Positions 17,621 to 25,557 of a DNA stretch of 60,422 bases are shown piece by piece. The notes under the pieces are model-generated. The model saw only the letters and a list, made by a program, of their open reading frames with translations. It did not search any database and was not told the DNA's origin. This stretch comes from Cyanobacteriota bacterium. GTDB taxonomy: Bacteria > Cyanobacteriota > Cyanobacteriia > PCC-6307 > Cyanobiaceae. Both the position numbers and the translations under genes were made by a program. The DNA is taken from NCBI GenBank assembly GCA_026389315.1, contig JAPLIC010000038.1, positions 1 to 60,422 of the forward strand, given 5' to 3'. The first letter of the stretch is position 1, and each line of letters opens with the position of its first letter.

Positions 17621-19295
17621 GCGCGAGAGCCTCAGCCACCTTGATGCCATCAATCGCCGCCGACAGGATTCCGCCGGCATAGCCGGCGCCTTCCCCAGCC
17701 GGGAACAGTCCTGGGGTGTTGAGGCTCTGAAGCGTTTCCCCCTGGCGAGAAATCCTCAGGGGTGACGACGTCCGCGTTTCAACTCCCGTCAACAGGGCAC
17801 CAGCCATGCCGAAGCCCCGAATTTTTTTGGCAAAGTGAGGCAATGCCTCACGGATGGCTGCGATCATCGGGGCGGGCAAGCAATGGTCAAGCCGACCGAG
17901 CCGCACCCCCGGCAGGTAGGACGCCCGCACAATTTTAATTAGATCTTCAGATGCCGATCCCTCGGCATCTCTTTGTTCAGCCTCAGAACTTTCACGACCC
18001 GCCATAAAATCACCCAGAAATTGGGCCGGTGCCCGATGGTCGCCGCCACCAGCGCTGAACGCCTGCCGTTCCCAGTGGCGTTGAAAAGCCATCCCCGCCA
18101 AGGGATCCCCGGGTCGCTGCTGCCACGGCCTGAGGTCCTCCAGGGTCACGTTCACGACGATGCCGCTGTTGGCATTGCGTTCGTTGCGGCTGTGCTGGCT
18201 CATGCCGTTGGTGACCACCCCATCCGCTTCTGAGGCCGCCCCCACCACCAGACCGCCGGGGCACATGCAAAAGCTGTAGACGGCCCGCCCATCCGAGCCG
18301 TGGTGCACCAATTTGTATTCCGCCGGTCCCAGTTGCGGGTGCCCGGCGGCCTCCCCCCAGAGGGCCGCATCGATGAGGCTCTGGGGGTGTTCGATCCGCA
18401 GGCCCACCGCGAAGGGTTTCGGCTCCATCGCCACGCCCAAGCGATTTAGCCAGACGAAGGTGTCCCGGGCGCTGTGGCCCACGGCCAGGACCACCTGGCG
18501 GGCCCCGATTCGCTGGCCATCGGCCAACAGCACCCCGCGCACGGAATGGTCGGCCGGATCCAGATCCAGTCCCTCCACCCGCTGTTCAAAACGCACCTCG
18601 CCCCCCAGGGCTTCAATGCGGGCCCTGAGGCCGCGCACCACCGTGGCCAGCTTGAAGGTGCCGATGTGGGGCCGATGGCGGGTGAGGATTTCGGCGGGGG
18701 CGCCGGCGGCCACCAGCTCTTCGAGCACCTTGCGCACGTAAGCCGCCGGCTCGCTGATCTGGCTGTAGAGCTTGCCATCGGAAAACGTCCCGGCGCCTCC
18801 CTCGCCAAACTGGGCATTGGATTCGCTCTGGAAGGGCCTTTCGCCCCGCCAGAAGCCAAAGGTGTCGGCTGTGCGCTGCTTCACCGGCTTGCCCCGCTCC
18901 AGCAGCAGGGGGCGGTAGCCCATCTGGGCCAGCACCAGGGCACAGAAATAGCCACAGGGCCCGGCTCCGACCACCACCGGGGGCAGGCTGGCGGCCGGGG
19001 CCTGGGCGACAAAGTGATAGCTGTGATCCGGGGTGGGGCGCAGATGGGGGTCGCCGGCAAAACGGCGCCGCAGCCGCCGCTGCTCCTTCTCCTGCAACGT
19101 CAGCTCCAGATCCAGGCAGTAGACCACCTGAATCGCCCCACGGCGGCGGGCATCAATGCTGCGTTTGACCAAGGTGTAGCCGACGAGGCTGGCGGCGGGC
19201 AGCTGCAAGCGGCGCAAAATTGCCGCCTCCAGATCCGCTGGCGAATGCTCCAGGGGCAGTTTCAGTTCGCTTAAACGTTCACTTAGATGCAGCAT
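17559..19295 (-). CDS. FAD-dependent oxidoreductase (COG2509 type)
   Basis: 578 aa. An ~100-residue N-terminal domain precedes the FAD-binding Rossmann motif VVVGAGPCGYFCALVLAQMG (about residue 107) and LLLERG. Further family segments are FGEGGAGTFSDGKLYSQI, VLAVGHSARDTFVWL, YSFCMCPGGLVVGA and the C-terminal GLFPAGEGAGYAGGILSAAIDG. The physiological substrate of this widespread family is unknown. Tail-to-tail overlap of 62 bp with cyAbrB means both 3' ends are coding on both strands. Confidence 0.9.
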   Translation of the reverse strand: MLHLSERLSELKLPLEHSPADLEAAILRRLQLPAASLVGYTLVKRSIDARRRGAIQVVYCLDLELTLQEKEQRRLRRRFAGDPHLRPTPDHSYHFVAQAPAASLPPVVVGAGPCGYFCALVLAQMGYRPLLLERGKPVKQRTADTFGFWRGERPFQSESNAQFGEGGAGTFSDGKLYSQISEPAAYVRKVLEELVAAGAPAEILTRHRPHIGTFKLATVVRGLRARIEALGGEVRFEQRVEGLDLDPADHSVRGVLLADGQRIGARQVVLAVGHSARDTFVWLNRLGVAMEPKPFAVGLRIEHPQSLIDAALWGEAAGHPQLGPAEYKLVHHGSDGRAVYSFCMCPGGLVVGAASEADGVVTNGMSQHSRNERNANSGIVVNVTLEDLRPWQQRPGDPLAGMAFQRHWERQAFSAGGGDHRAPAQFLGDFMAGRESSEAEQRDAEGSASEDLIKIVRASYLPGVRLGRLDHCLPAPMIAAIREALPHFAKKIRGFGMAGALLTGVETRTSSPLRISRQGETLQSLNTPGLFPAGEGAGYAGGILSAAIDGIKVAEALALNPPLLLSPEERDGFACDPA

Positions 19296-19448
19296 CGTGA
19301 GGGAGTGAGGCAGCCAAGGCGTTCTGGTGCCATCGTGGAGATAACGCTATCCGCCAGGTTTCGGCCCATGGGTCCGCTCCACTGCCCACTTTGTATCGGA
19401 TTAGCGCTGCTTTCGATCGGCCGGGTCGGTGCCCAAGGCCTGCTGCTG

Positions 19449-21905
19449 CTACGGATGGGCGGCCAGCTCAGCCTCCAGCTGCGCAATCGTCAAGCGGGTG
19501 GCGACCAGCGCATCAGGGTTGAGGCTGATGCTGTCAATGCCCTCCTGCACCAGAAAGCGGGCGAAATCGGGGTAATCGCTGGGGGCCTGGCCGCATAGGC
19601 CGATCGGTCGGCCGCAGCGATGGGCCGTGCGAATCGCCAAACGGATCATTTCTTTGACCGTGGGGTGGCGTTCGTCAAACAAATCGGCGACCAGGGCTGA
19701 ATCGCGATCCAGTCCCAAGGTGAGCTGGGTGAGGTCATTGGAGCCGATCGAAAAACCATCAAAACGCTCGGCGAAGGCCTCGGCACCGATGACATTGCTG
19801 GGCAGTTCGCACATCACATAAACCTGCAGGCCGATCTGCCCCCGCACCAGGCCATGGCGGGCCATTTCGGCCAACACCCGGTCGCCCTCTTCGGGCGTGC
19901 GGCAGAAGGGCACCATCGGAATCACATTGGTCAGGCCCATCTCCTGGCGCACCTGGCGCAGGGCAAGGCATTCGAGGGCAAAGGCTTCCCGAAACGCCGG
20001 GGCGTAATAACGCGAAGCGCCGCGCCAGCCCAGCATTGGATTCTCCTCTTGAGGCTCGAAGGCGGCCCCCCCCAGCAGGCGGGCATATTCGTTGCTCTTG
20101 AAATCGGAGAAGCGCAACGTCACCGGGCGCGGATAAAAAGCGGCGGCGATGCGCGCCATCCCCTCGCGCAGACGATCGACGTAGTAATCCGCCGGCTGGT
20201 CGTAGCCGCGGGTGAGCTCGGCGATGGCGGCCTGCTCCAGCGGATCGTTGACCCGCTGGGGTTCGAGCAGCGCCAGGGGGTGGATGCGGATGTGGTTGGC
20301 GATGATGAATTCCAGCCGGGCCAGCCCCACCCCGTCGCAGGGAATCGCCGCCAGCTTGAAGGCCTCCTCCGGGTTGCCCACGTTGATCAATAGGCGGGTG
20401 CGGGTGGGGGGCAGCTCCAGCAGCGATTGCTCGTCGACATGGAAGGGCAAGTTGCCGGCGTAGACATGGCCCTCGTCGCCGTCGCAACAGCTCACCGTGA
20501 TCGGATCACCGTCGACGATGCGCTGGCTGCCGTCGCCGGTGCCGACGATGGCGGTGATGCCCATCTCGCGGGCAATGATGGCGGCGTGACAGGTGCGGCC
20601 GCCTTGGTCGGTAACGACCCCACTGGCGCGCTTAAGAATCGGCTCCCAATCGGGATCGGTGCGGCTGGTCACCAGCACGTCGCCCGATGCGAAACGCTGA
20701 ATCTCGCCCGGATCGCGAATCAACCGGGCCCGGCCGCTGCTCACCGAGGCCCCAATCGCCCGACCCGTCACCAGGGGCGGGGGTGGCGGCGCATCGAGAT
20801 GCCAGCTGCGCAATACGGCGGTCGACTGGCGCGAGCGGACCGTTTCGGGCCGGGCCTGGAGGATGAATAACTCACCGCTGGGCCCGTCTTTGGCCCATTC
20901 GATATCCATCGGTGTGGGCTGCCCCCGCAGGGCGCTGTAGTGCGCTTCGATGCGGCAGGCCCAGCGGGCCAGCTGCAGGGCCTCGGCATCGCTGAGGGCA
21001 AAGCGTCGCTGCTCGTCCAGGGGTACTGGTTCGTTGACCAGGGCATTGGCGCCAAGATCGGTGCCACCAAGTGCGGTGCCGCCAAGATCGGTGGCGACTT
21101 GATGAACCAGACGCTGCTCCTTGCTGCCCAGGCGCCGACTGAGGATCGGATCAAAACCCAGGGCCAAGGTGGGCTTGAAAATCAATAGCTCATCGGGATT
21201 AACAACCCCCTGCACCACGTTTTCGCCCAGGCCATAGGCGGCACTGAGCAGCACCGTATCCCGGAAGCCGCTTTCGGTGTCGAGGCTGAACATCACCCCG
21301 GAGCAGGCCCGATCGGCAAGCACCATCCGCTGCACGCCAATCGAGAGGGCCACCGCCAGGTGGCCAAAGCCGTTGTGTTGCCGGTAGGAGAGGGCGCGAT
21401 CGGTGAACAGGGACGCATAGCAACGGCGGGTGGCCGCCAACAGCTGGGCTTCGCCTTGGATGTGCAAAAAGGTGTCTTGTTGGCCGGCAAAGCTGGCCTC
21501 GGGCAGGTCCTCCGCGGTGGCACTGGAGCGCACGGCCACAGCGGCCGGCTCCTCACCGGGCCCCACCAGGCCGCGATAGGCCGTCAACAGCGCCGCTTCC
21601 AGCTCCGGCGGTAATGACGCCTCCAGCAGCAATTGCCGGGCCGCCAATCCCACCCGCTGCAATTGCTCCAGGTTGTTGGCATCAAGGCCAGCAAGAATCG
21701 TCTCCAGGCGATCGCCAAGGCCATCACGACTGAGCAACAACCGATAGGCGCTGGCGGTGAGGGCAAAACCACCGGGCACGCGCACCCCCTCAGCCGCCAG
21801 GGCGCGCAGCATTTCACCGAGGGAGGCATTCTTGCCGCCCACCGCATCGATGGCCTCAAGGCCCACGGCCTCCAGGGGGAGCACCAGGGCGTTGGAATCG
21901 GGCAT
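19449..21905 (-). CDS. ppsA: Phosphoenolpyruvate synthase
   Basis: 818 aa from the ATG at 21905; the longer open frame upstream is not typical. The enzyme makes PEP from pyruvate and ATP. The N-terminal ATP-grasp domain starts VGGKNASLGEMLRAL and contains VRSSATAEDLPEASFAGQQDTFL. The phospho-His domain has VVTDQGGRTCHAAIIAREMG (catalytic His in TCHAA). The C-terminal PEP/pyruvate barrel includes RFSDFKSNEYARLLGG, ENPMLGWRGASRYY and FSIGSNDLTQLTLGLDRDS. An unusual Gly/Thr/Leu insert (LGGTALGGTDLGANAL) comes from short DNA repeats near 21,045-21,095. A GGGAGAG/CTCTCCC inverted repeat lies upstream at 22056-22078. Confidence 0.96.
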   Translation of the reverse strand: MPDSNALVLPLEAVGLEAIDAVGGKNASLGEMLRALAAEGVRVPGGFALTASAYRLLLSRDGLGDRLETILAGLDANNLEQLQRVGLAARQLLLEASLPPELEAALLTAYRGLVGPGEEPAAVAVRSSATAEDLPEASFAGQQDTFLHIQGEAQLLAATRRCYASLFTDRALSYRQHNGFGHLAVALSIGVQRMVLADRACSGVMFSLDTESGFRDTVLLSAAYGLGENVVQGVVNPDELLIFKPTLALGFDPILSRRLGSKEQRLVHQVATDLGGTALGGTDLGANALVNEPVPLDEQRRFALSDAEALQLARWACRIEAHYSALRGQPTPMDIEWAKDGPSGELFILQARPETVRSRQSTAVLRSWHLDAPPPPPLVTGRAIGASVSSGRARLIRDPGEIQRFASGDVLVTSRTDPDWEPILKRASGVVTDQGGRTCHAAIIAREMGITAIVGTGDGSQRIVDGDPITVSCCDGDEGHVYAGNLPFHVDEQSLLELPPTRTRLLINVGNPEEAFKLAAIPCDGVGLARLEFIIANHIRIHPLALLEPQRVNDPLEQAAIAELTRGYDQPADYYVDRLREGMARIAAAFYPRPVTLRFSDFKSNEYARLLGGAAFEPQEENPMLGWRGASRYYAPAFREAFALECLALRQVRQEMGLTNVIPMVPFCRTPEEGDRVLAEMARHGLVRGQIGLQVYVMCELPSNVIGAEAFAERFDGFSIGSNDLTQLTLGLDRDSALVADLFDERHPTVKEMIRLAIRTAHRCGRPIGLCGQAPSDYPDFARFLVQEGIDSISLNPDALVATRLTIAQLEAELAAHP

Positions 21906-22136
21906 CAATAAGGCGGCCGCAGATTTCACTATCGCCCAGGGGCGGGGGGGCGGCGCGCTTGGGGCGAGGGCATTGAGGGTTTGATGGCCGAGAGGGTGAC
22001 AGGTACAACACTCGTTTCCCGAGGCGGATCGGCGCACGATGTTGCCTTCGCTAGTGGGAGAGAAACTTCAGCTCTCCCCATGCCTTGGGGCGGAAGCATG
22101 CCCATGCACCGGTGAGCAGGGGCGCCATCACCTTGA

Positions 22137-22280
22137 TGCCAGCATGATTCAAAACGCCGTCAAGATCTACGCACTATTAAGGAATTGCTCGGGCACAGCG
22201 ATTTTAAAACCACAATGATCTACATCCATTTGCTTAACCGAGGACCGCTGGGCGTGTGCAGCTCTGCTGATCTTTTGTAA
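22137..22280 (+). pseudogene. C-terminal remnant of an integron-type tyrosine recombinase
   Basis: The frame open from 22137 to the TAA at 22278-22280 reads [19 protein letters not shown], then [20 protein letters not shown]. This is the box II end of tyrosine recombinases (LLGH...TTxxYxH, catalytic Tyr in MIYIH). The [13 protein letters not shown] ending is specifically like IntI integron integrases, whose C-termini read HVLNRGGxGVxSPxD. Everything upstream (catalytic Arg, box I, IntI-specific insert) is missing; a TGA closes the frame at 22134. So this is a relic of an integrase gene that once lay next to ppsA. Confidence 0.75.
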
Positions 22281-22870
22281 CACGGCGAACCCTTATAGGC
22301 GGATCCGCCTATCAAACCTGGAATGGTTACGACTAATGGGGATTACTTGTCATCGCAAGCGATCTCACGGGGTCCTACCGCTTGGCTACCGCTTTTAGGG
22401 GGTAAAATGCCGTGGAAGGGGATAATATGCGGATCCGTCTAAGACCTGTTCGAAGGATCAGCAGACCAGAGCCTAAGGTATGACTTTGGCGATCAGTTAT
22501 GGCAATCATCTTTTTAGGCGCCTTGGCACATAAGCGGAAAGCTAGCACAGCAAACCAAGAAGTTATGACCTAACGATGACGCTATCAGAGCACTCATGGA
22601 ATCTTAAATATCCCTAAGGTCATAATGTCCTAATTCCGCCGCTATGAACTATCGCCTAGTCGCGGGAGCTCGGGATTATATTTCTGTATTGCGCTGAACA
22701 GTTGTAGGCGATCCCGTAAGATGCGAAAGAATCCACCTAGGCTATTCCGAAAACATTGTCGCTACAGGTTTTTTAACCATGTTGGCAGCCGTCTTGGATT
22801 TATGCACCATGGAAGCAGGAAGAGGGTTATTATGCTGACCCGCCTATTCAGCGTTACCTCCACATTGTAA
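22281..22870. other. 590 bp without recognisable genes, with two related palindromes
   Basis: No protein-like frame. It contains the perfect 18-bp palindrome at 22295-22312 and a degenerate copy at 22425-22442. Base composition is AT-richer than the core. If the segment is a degenerate integron platform, the attI site would lie here or it would represent decayed cassettes. Confidence 0.5.
22295..22312. repeat. Perfect 18-bp palindrome with a degenerate second copy
   Basis: ATAGGCGGATCCGCCTAT is its own reverse complement. A second copy at 22425-22442 (ATATGCGGATCCGTCTAA) matches at 15 of 18 positions and keeps the central GCGGATCCG. The first copy starts 15 bp after the integrase stop; the centres are 130 bp apart. 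Perfect symmetry suggests a dimeric protein-binding site, but no such regulator is known here. Confidence 0.7.
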
Positions 22871-23467
22871 ATGTCGAACCTCAAGTACCTCCAAGCCCTC
22901 ACTCGCTCTGACTTGAGTCAGTGGGCAGTTCATTTTGTCCGAGGAGCGGGTCTGATTTCACCGTCTCGCATGGGAACTGCTGCCGATACTCTCGACAGTA
23001 TTTTTTGTGAGGGATGGATTCGCCCGTCAATGCAAGAATACGTAACTCGATTTTGTCAAGAAGGTGCCGCATGCTTTTACGATGCGCCTCCAAGTGTCTG
23101 GCCTGAAATCGCTTTCACTAATCCAAATAAACGCCCACCAATTGGGATCATTTGCCATAAAGCCGCCCTTTGGGCCTTGGGAGGGCGTCCAGTAATTTAC
23201 ACCGATGTTCTCGACGGAGCTGCTTGGCCTGAACACGAGCGATTTCGGCTCGTATACACCAATCTGAGCCGCAACCCGCAACCCGTTGACTGGACACATG
23301 AACGCGAGTGGCGGGTTCGTGGTGGACTCGTTCTAACCCAACCGTTTCCATGTATTTGGTGGTGGCCGATTGTCCCAAATCGCGAATGGATGACGTACTT
23401 GTTTAACAAATACCAATCGCTCGTCAGCATTTATGTCATCGAAGACAATGCCGTCGTACCCCGATAA
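22871..23467 (+). CDS. AbiGi/DUF2971-like protein, candidate defence cassette gene
   Basis: 198 aa. The layout resembles the AbiGi/DUF2971 group: VHFVRG near the N-terminus, a short loop with DTLDSIFCEGWIRPS, ACFYDAPPSV, then GIICHKAALWALGGRPVIY, and the conserved WTHEREWRV near residue 152. Similar proteins include the AbiGi component of lactococcal abortive infection. The His/Tyr/Glu arrangement recalls ADP-ribosyltransferase folds, but that is inference. It is the first intact gene after the integrase relic, with an attC-like palindrome starting right after its stop, as a gene cassette would have. AT content is higher than in the core. Confidence 0.55.
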   Translation: MSNLKYLQALTRSDLSQWAVHFVRGAGLISPSRMGTAADTLDSIFCEGWIRPSMQEYVTRFCQEGAACFYDAPPSVWPEIAFTNPNKRPPIGIICHKAALWALGGRPVIYTDVLDGAAWPEHERFRLVYTNLSRNPQPVDWTHEREWRVRGGLVLTQPFPCIWWWPIVPNREWMTYLFNKYQSLVSIYVIEDNAVVPR

Positions 23468-23514
23468 AAACGCAACAAGTCGATGCATACTGATCTACTG
23501 AGCTTGTCGTTTGG
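23468..23514. other. Short attC-like imperfect palindrome
   Basis: Directly after the stop of the AbiGi-like gene. The arms AAACG-ca-ACAAG-TC and GA-g-CTTGT-CGTTT pair over 12 positions with unpaired CA and G bulges. The left side contains AAC and the right side CGTTTGG, placed like the R'' and R' boxes of integron attC sites. It is at the short end of attC lengths and R' departs from GTTRRRY, so the call is tentative. Confidence 0.4.
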
Positions 23515-23759
23515 TGAACTAAATGTCGTAGGCCGCTGCTCGGTGTACGGTTCTGTCCGAAGTATTGGGCACCCCGTTGTATTGATTGGTTTCTTTCCTC
23601 GACAAAACCATCGCTGTTTGGCTACAAAGTCTATATCCTTATAATCTTTCGAAGAACAACGTTTGTGTGTTAGGTCAGAGGCCTCCGGGATTGCCTTGAC
23701 TTGGCTGGCCTCATGAGGCTATTCTTGCGTGATCCTATCCAAACAAGTCAACTCTTAAA

Positions 23760-24353
23760 ATGGCTAAACCAGTTCTTTCAGTCGCGTTTCTATCATTAAT
23801 TCTACTCGCGGATAGATCTTATTCCGCTGAATATTGTCACAATGTTTCTGATGCGCCCCCTATTAGCACTACTGGTCCCGTTCGAGTATATGTATCCAAG
23901 GAGTATGCCTCAAGTCACAGTGATCTTAATCAGATAGTTGGCTCTGCGGGAAGTGACATTAGCTGCAGTCACACAAGGCCGGCCCCTAAGATAGAGCAAT
24001 TGAGTTGCTCCAACGGCCTTAAAGCTGCAGGTATTGCTAAGTCTCGGCCTTGTAGTGCATCCGAGAAGTATTATTCCAGGACGGGAAACTTTGAAAACTA
24101 TTTGCTTTGCACATCTCTTGGTTATGTGCCCTATACGGACTGGCTGATAACTGACAGAAATGGGCAATCGTTTAGCGACTACAACGAAGACTGGGAATCT
24201 GTTTCTCCTCTTGAGGGATGTGTTCTCATGCCTTCAGGCAACTATGAAAACAGAGGTTATAGGTTTCTTCGTTTGGCCGCGGGAGACTTCAAGCTCTATT
24301 TCGTCAGAGATGAGTTAAACGTCTACGGTCCGAAGCGCCAGCCTGCGTTCTAA
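23760..24353 (+). CDS. Secreted cysteine-containing hypothetical protein
   Basis: 197 aa. A clear signal peptide (KPVLSVAFLSLILLADRSYS, cleavage probably before AEYCHN) leads to a ~175-residue mature protein with seven or eight cysteines, suggesting disulphides in the periplasm or outside. Segments such as LLCTSLGYVPYTDWLITD and GCVLMPSGNYENRGYRFLRL are well ordered but unfamiliar. Codon use is AT-rich. It lies between two attC-like sites in the same orientation, consistent with a cassette gene. A GTTAGGT at about 23671-23677, matching the R' consensus GTTRRRY, lies upstream. Confidence 0.6.
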   Translation: MAKPVLSVAFLSLILLADRSYSAEYCHNVSDAPPISTTGPVRVYVSKEYASSHSDLNQIVGSAGSDISCSHTRPAPKIEQLSCSNGLKAAGIAKSRPCSASEKYYSRTGNFENYLLCTSLGYVPYTDWLITDRNGQSFSDYNEDWESVSPLEGCVLMPSGNYENRGYRFLRLAAGDFKLYFVRDELNVYGPKRQPAF

Positions 24354-24440
24354 ATAATTAGTCTAGGCATATAGCATTTGTTGCTACAATCTGCTAGCTT
24401 GGTTGAGATAGCTCGATGCGAACATATTCAGTGGAAATGC

Positions 24441-24537
24441 GACACTTCGAACAAGCCCTTTGAGTGGACAGGCCGCCATCAACTCTCAGCTTCGCAACCC
24501 CAAGCTCCGCGCCTGCCACTCAAGGGCAGCGTTGGCC
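24441..24537. other. attC-like recombination site with extrahelical bases
   Basis: Left arm GCCCTTTGAGTGGACAGGC (24455-24473) pairs with right arm GCCTGCCACTCAAGGGC (24511-24527) except for two unpaired left-arm bases (one T, one A). Such extrahelical bases are the strand-selection feature of integron attC sites. Outside the arms are AAC on the left (24450-24452) and CGTTGGCC on the right, corresponding to the R''/R' AAC...GTT pair. The 37-nt centre would form the variable terminal structure. The geometry fits attC well; recombination activity is untested. Confidence 0.6.
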
Positions 24538-24612
24538 AGGCCCTCTTCGAACGCACCTCTAGGCCAGCAGGGAAAAGCTGCTAAAATTGATGATCAGACT
24601 TGTGCATCAGTG

Positions 24613-24966
24613 ATGAGCAGCTCAGAATCTACCAACAAAACCAGTCCATCTTTTAAGGTTTTCCAGGTCACAAATAATCCTTCCCCGCGCAGAACCGTGT
24701 CATGGACCACAAGGATGGGTAGGAGAATGAAGCCCAGATTCTCTCCTGAAAATATATGGTTTACTGTCAGGCAGATTTCTCAAGAAGCTCACCTTCCTGT
24801 CGAAACAGTTTCAGAGGTATTGGAAAATGATCCTGCATTTGTCCGAGCTGCAAATCTAGAAGCCGTTAATAGCGAGCCCGTCTATGCATCTAGAGTGACT
24901 TACAACAGAGAAGTTAGTCCCATTGGCAAGATTAAATCTGTGCTCGTGAATAGAGTCGTTGGCTAG
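24613..24966 (+). CDS. Hypothetical protein with HTH-like segment (117 aa)
   Basis: Start at ATG 24613, since the longer frame runs back into the attC-like site. The N-terminal half is Ser/Thr/basic and probably disordered. Residues ~40-75 (PENIWFTVRQISQEAHLPVETVSEVLENDPAFV) look like a winged-helix or HTH unit. Its last 8 bases overlap the next gene, so the pair is probably translationally coupled. Family not recognised. It is the first gene of what appears to be a cassette starting at the attC-like site. Confidence 0.5.
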   Translation: MSSSESTNKTSPSFKVFQVTNNPSPRRTVSWTTRMGRRMKPRFSPENIWFTVRQISQEAHLPVETVSEVLENDPAFVRAANLEAVNSEPVYASRVTYNREVSPIGKIKSVLVNRVVG

Positions 24967-25267
24967 TCTGAATCTCGTGAGCGGAATTCCACCTATTGTT
25001 ACGGTTGTCGCTTTGGGCTTCGCAGGTGGCACCCTCGCTGGGGTCTATCCATTAATACAAGCCAGCAAAGTCCCAAAGAGCCAACGGGTTGATAAAGGCA
25101 GGCTTTTCTATGTCGTTAACTTTGTTTTTCTTCCGGTCATTGGGGCATTTATCGCCTGGTTAGCGCGAACCAAATGCGCAGAGATTGATCCCGTAATGTC
25201 AACATTCGTAGGATACGCTGCTCCATCCCTCTTGCAGAAATGGCAGAACGACAATTTGATCTTGTGA
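24959..25267 (+). CDS. Small two-TM protein coupled to the preceding gene
   Basis: 102 aa if TTG at 24959 is used; a GTG six codons later is an alternative. Two TM helices are seen: PPIVTVVALGFAGGTLAGVY and FYVVNFVFLPVIGAFIAWLA, joined by a basic loop, with a short C-terminal tail. Small two-helix membrane proteins paired with a soluble protein are common as membrane-disrupting effectors in phage defence, but nothing beyond size and context supports that here. Confidence 0.5.
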   Translation: MASLNLVSGIPPIVTVVALGFAGGTLAGVYPLIQASKVPKSQRVDKGRLFYVVNFVFLPVIGAFIAWLARTKCAEIDPVMSTFVGYAAPSLLQKWQNDNLIL

Positions 25268-25557
25268 ATACAAAAACTTCTAATTTATCCGCTTCGCACA
25301 TTTTGAGCTGCATGCTGTCCAACATCAAGATACAGAAGACGGGTACGGAGGTTGCTTTCTATGCAGAGTCTATGCCCCGCTTCTCATCTTGGCGTAAAAC
25401 TTTACGAGTAATACAATTTAAGCATTGACGCTTCATGAACAGCTTGGCATCGAAGTCTCCAGGCTAAAGTCTAGGCGCCAAGGGATCTTAGACGATTCAA
25501 CAGCAGTTTATATACATAATAACTTACCTTTAGATCAATCCATCAAGAGTTTACTCA
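25268..25557. other. AT-rich spacer, no gene recognised
   Basis: Short open frames here lack recognisable protein features. I see no clear attC-like palindrome closing the preceding two-gene unit, so the right edge of that presumed cassette is not defined. Confidence 0.4.

Noticed and set aside
19296..19448. Possible small gene between the FAD oxidoreductase and ppsA
   Set aside because: Frames are short and without character; treated as ordinary intergenic sequence.
22056..22078. GGGAGAG/CTCTCCC inverted repeat upstream of ppsA
   Set aside because: Hairpin is real, but there is no T-run and no leader-peptide or riboswitch context, so no function is claimed.
24378..24584. 68-codon frame containing NKPFEWTGRHQLSA
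   Set aside because: It is the translation of the attC-like palindrome; such peptides are a known annotation artefact of cassette sites.
25240..25428. 62-codon frame after the two-TM gene
   Set aside because: Overlaps the end of that gene, with no hydrophobic or domain pattern; probably chance.
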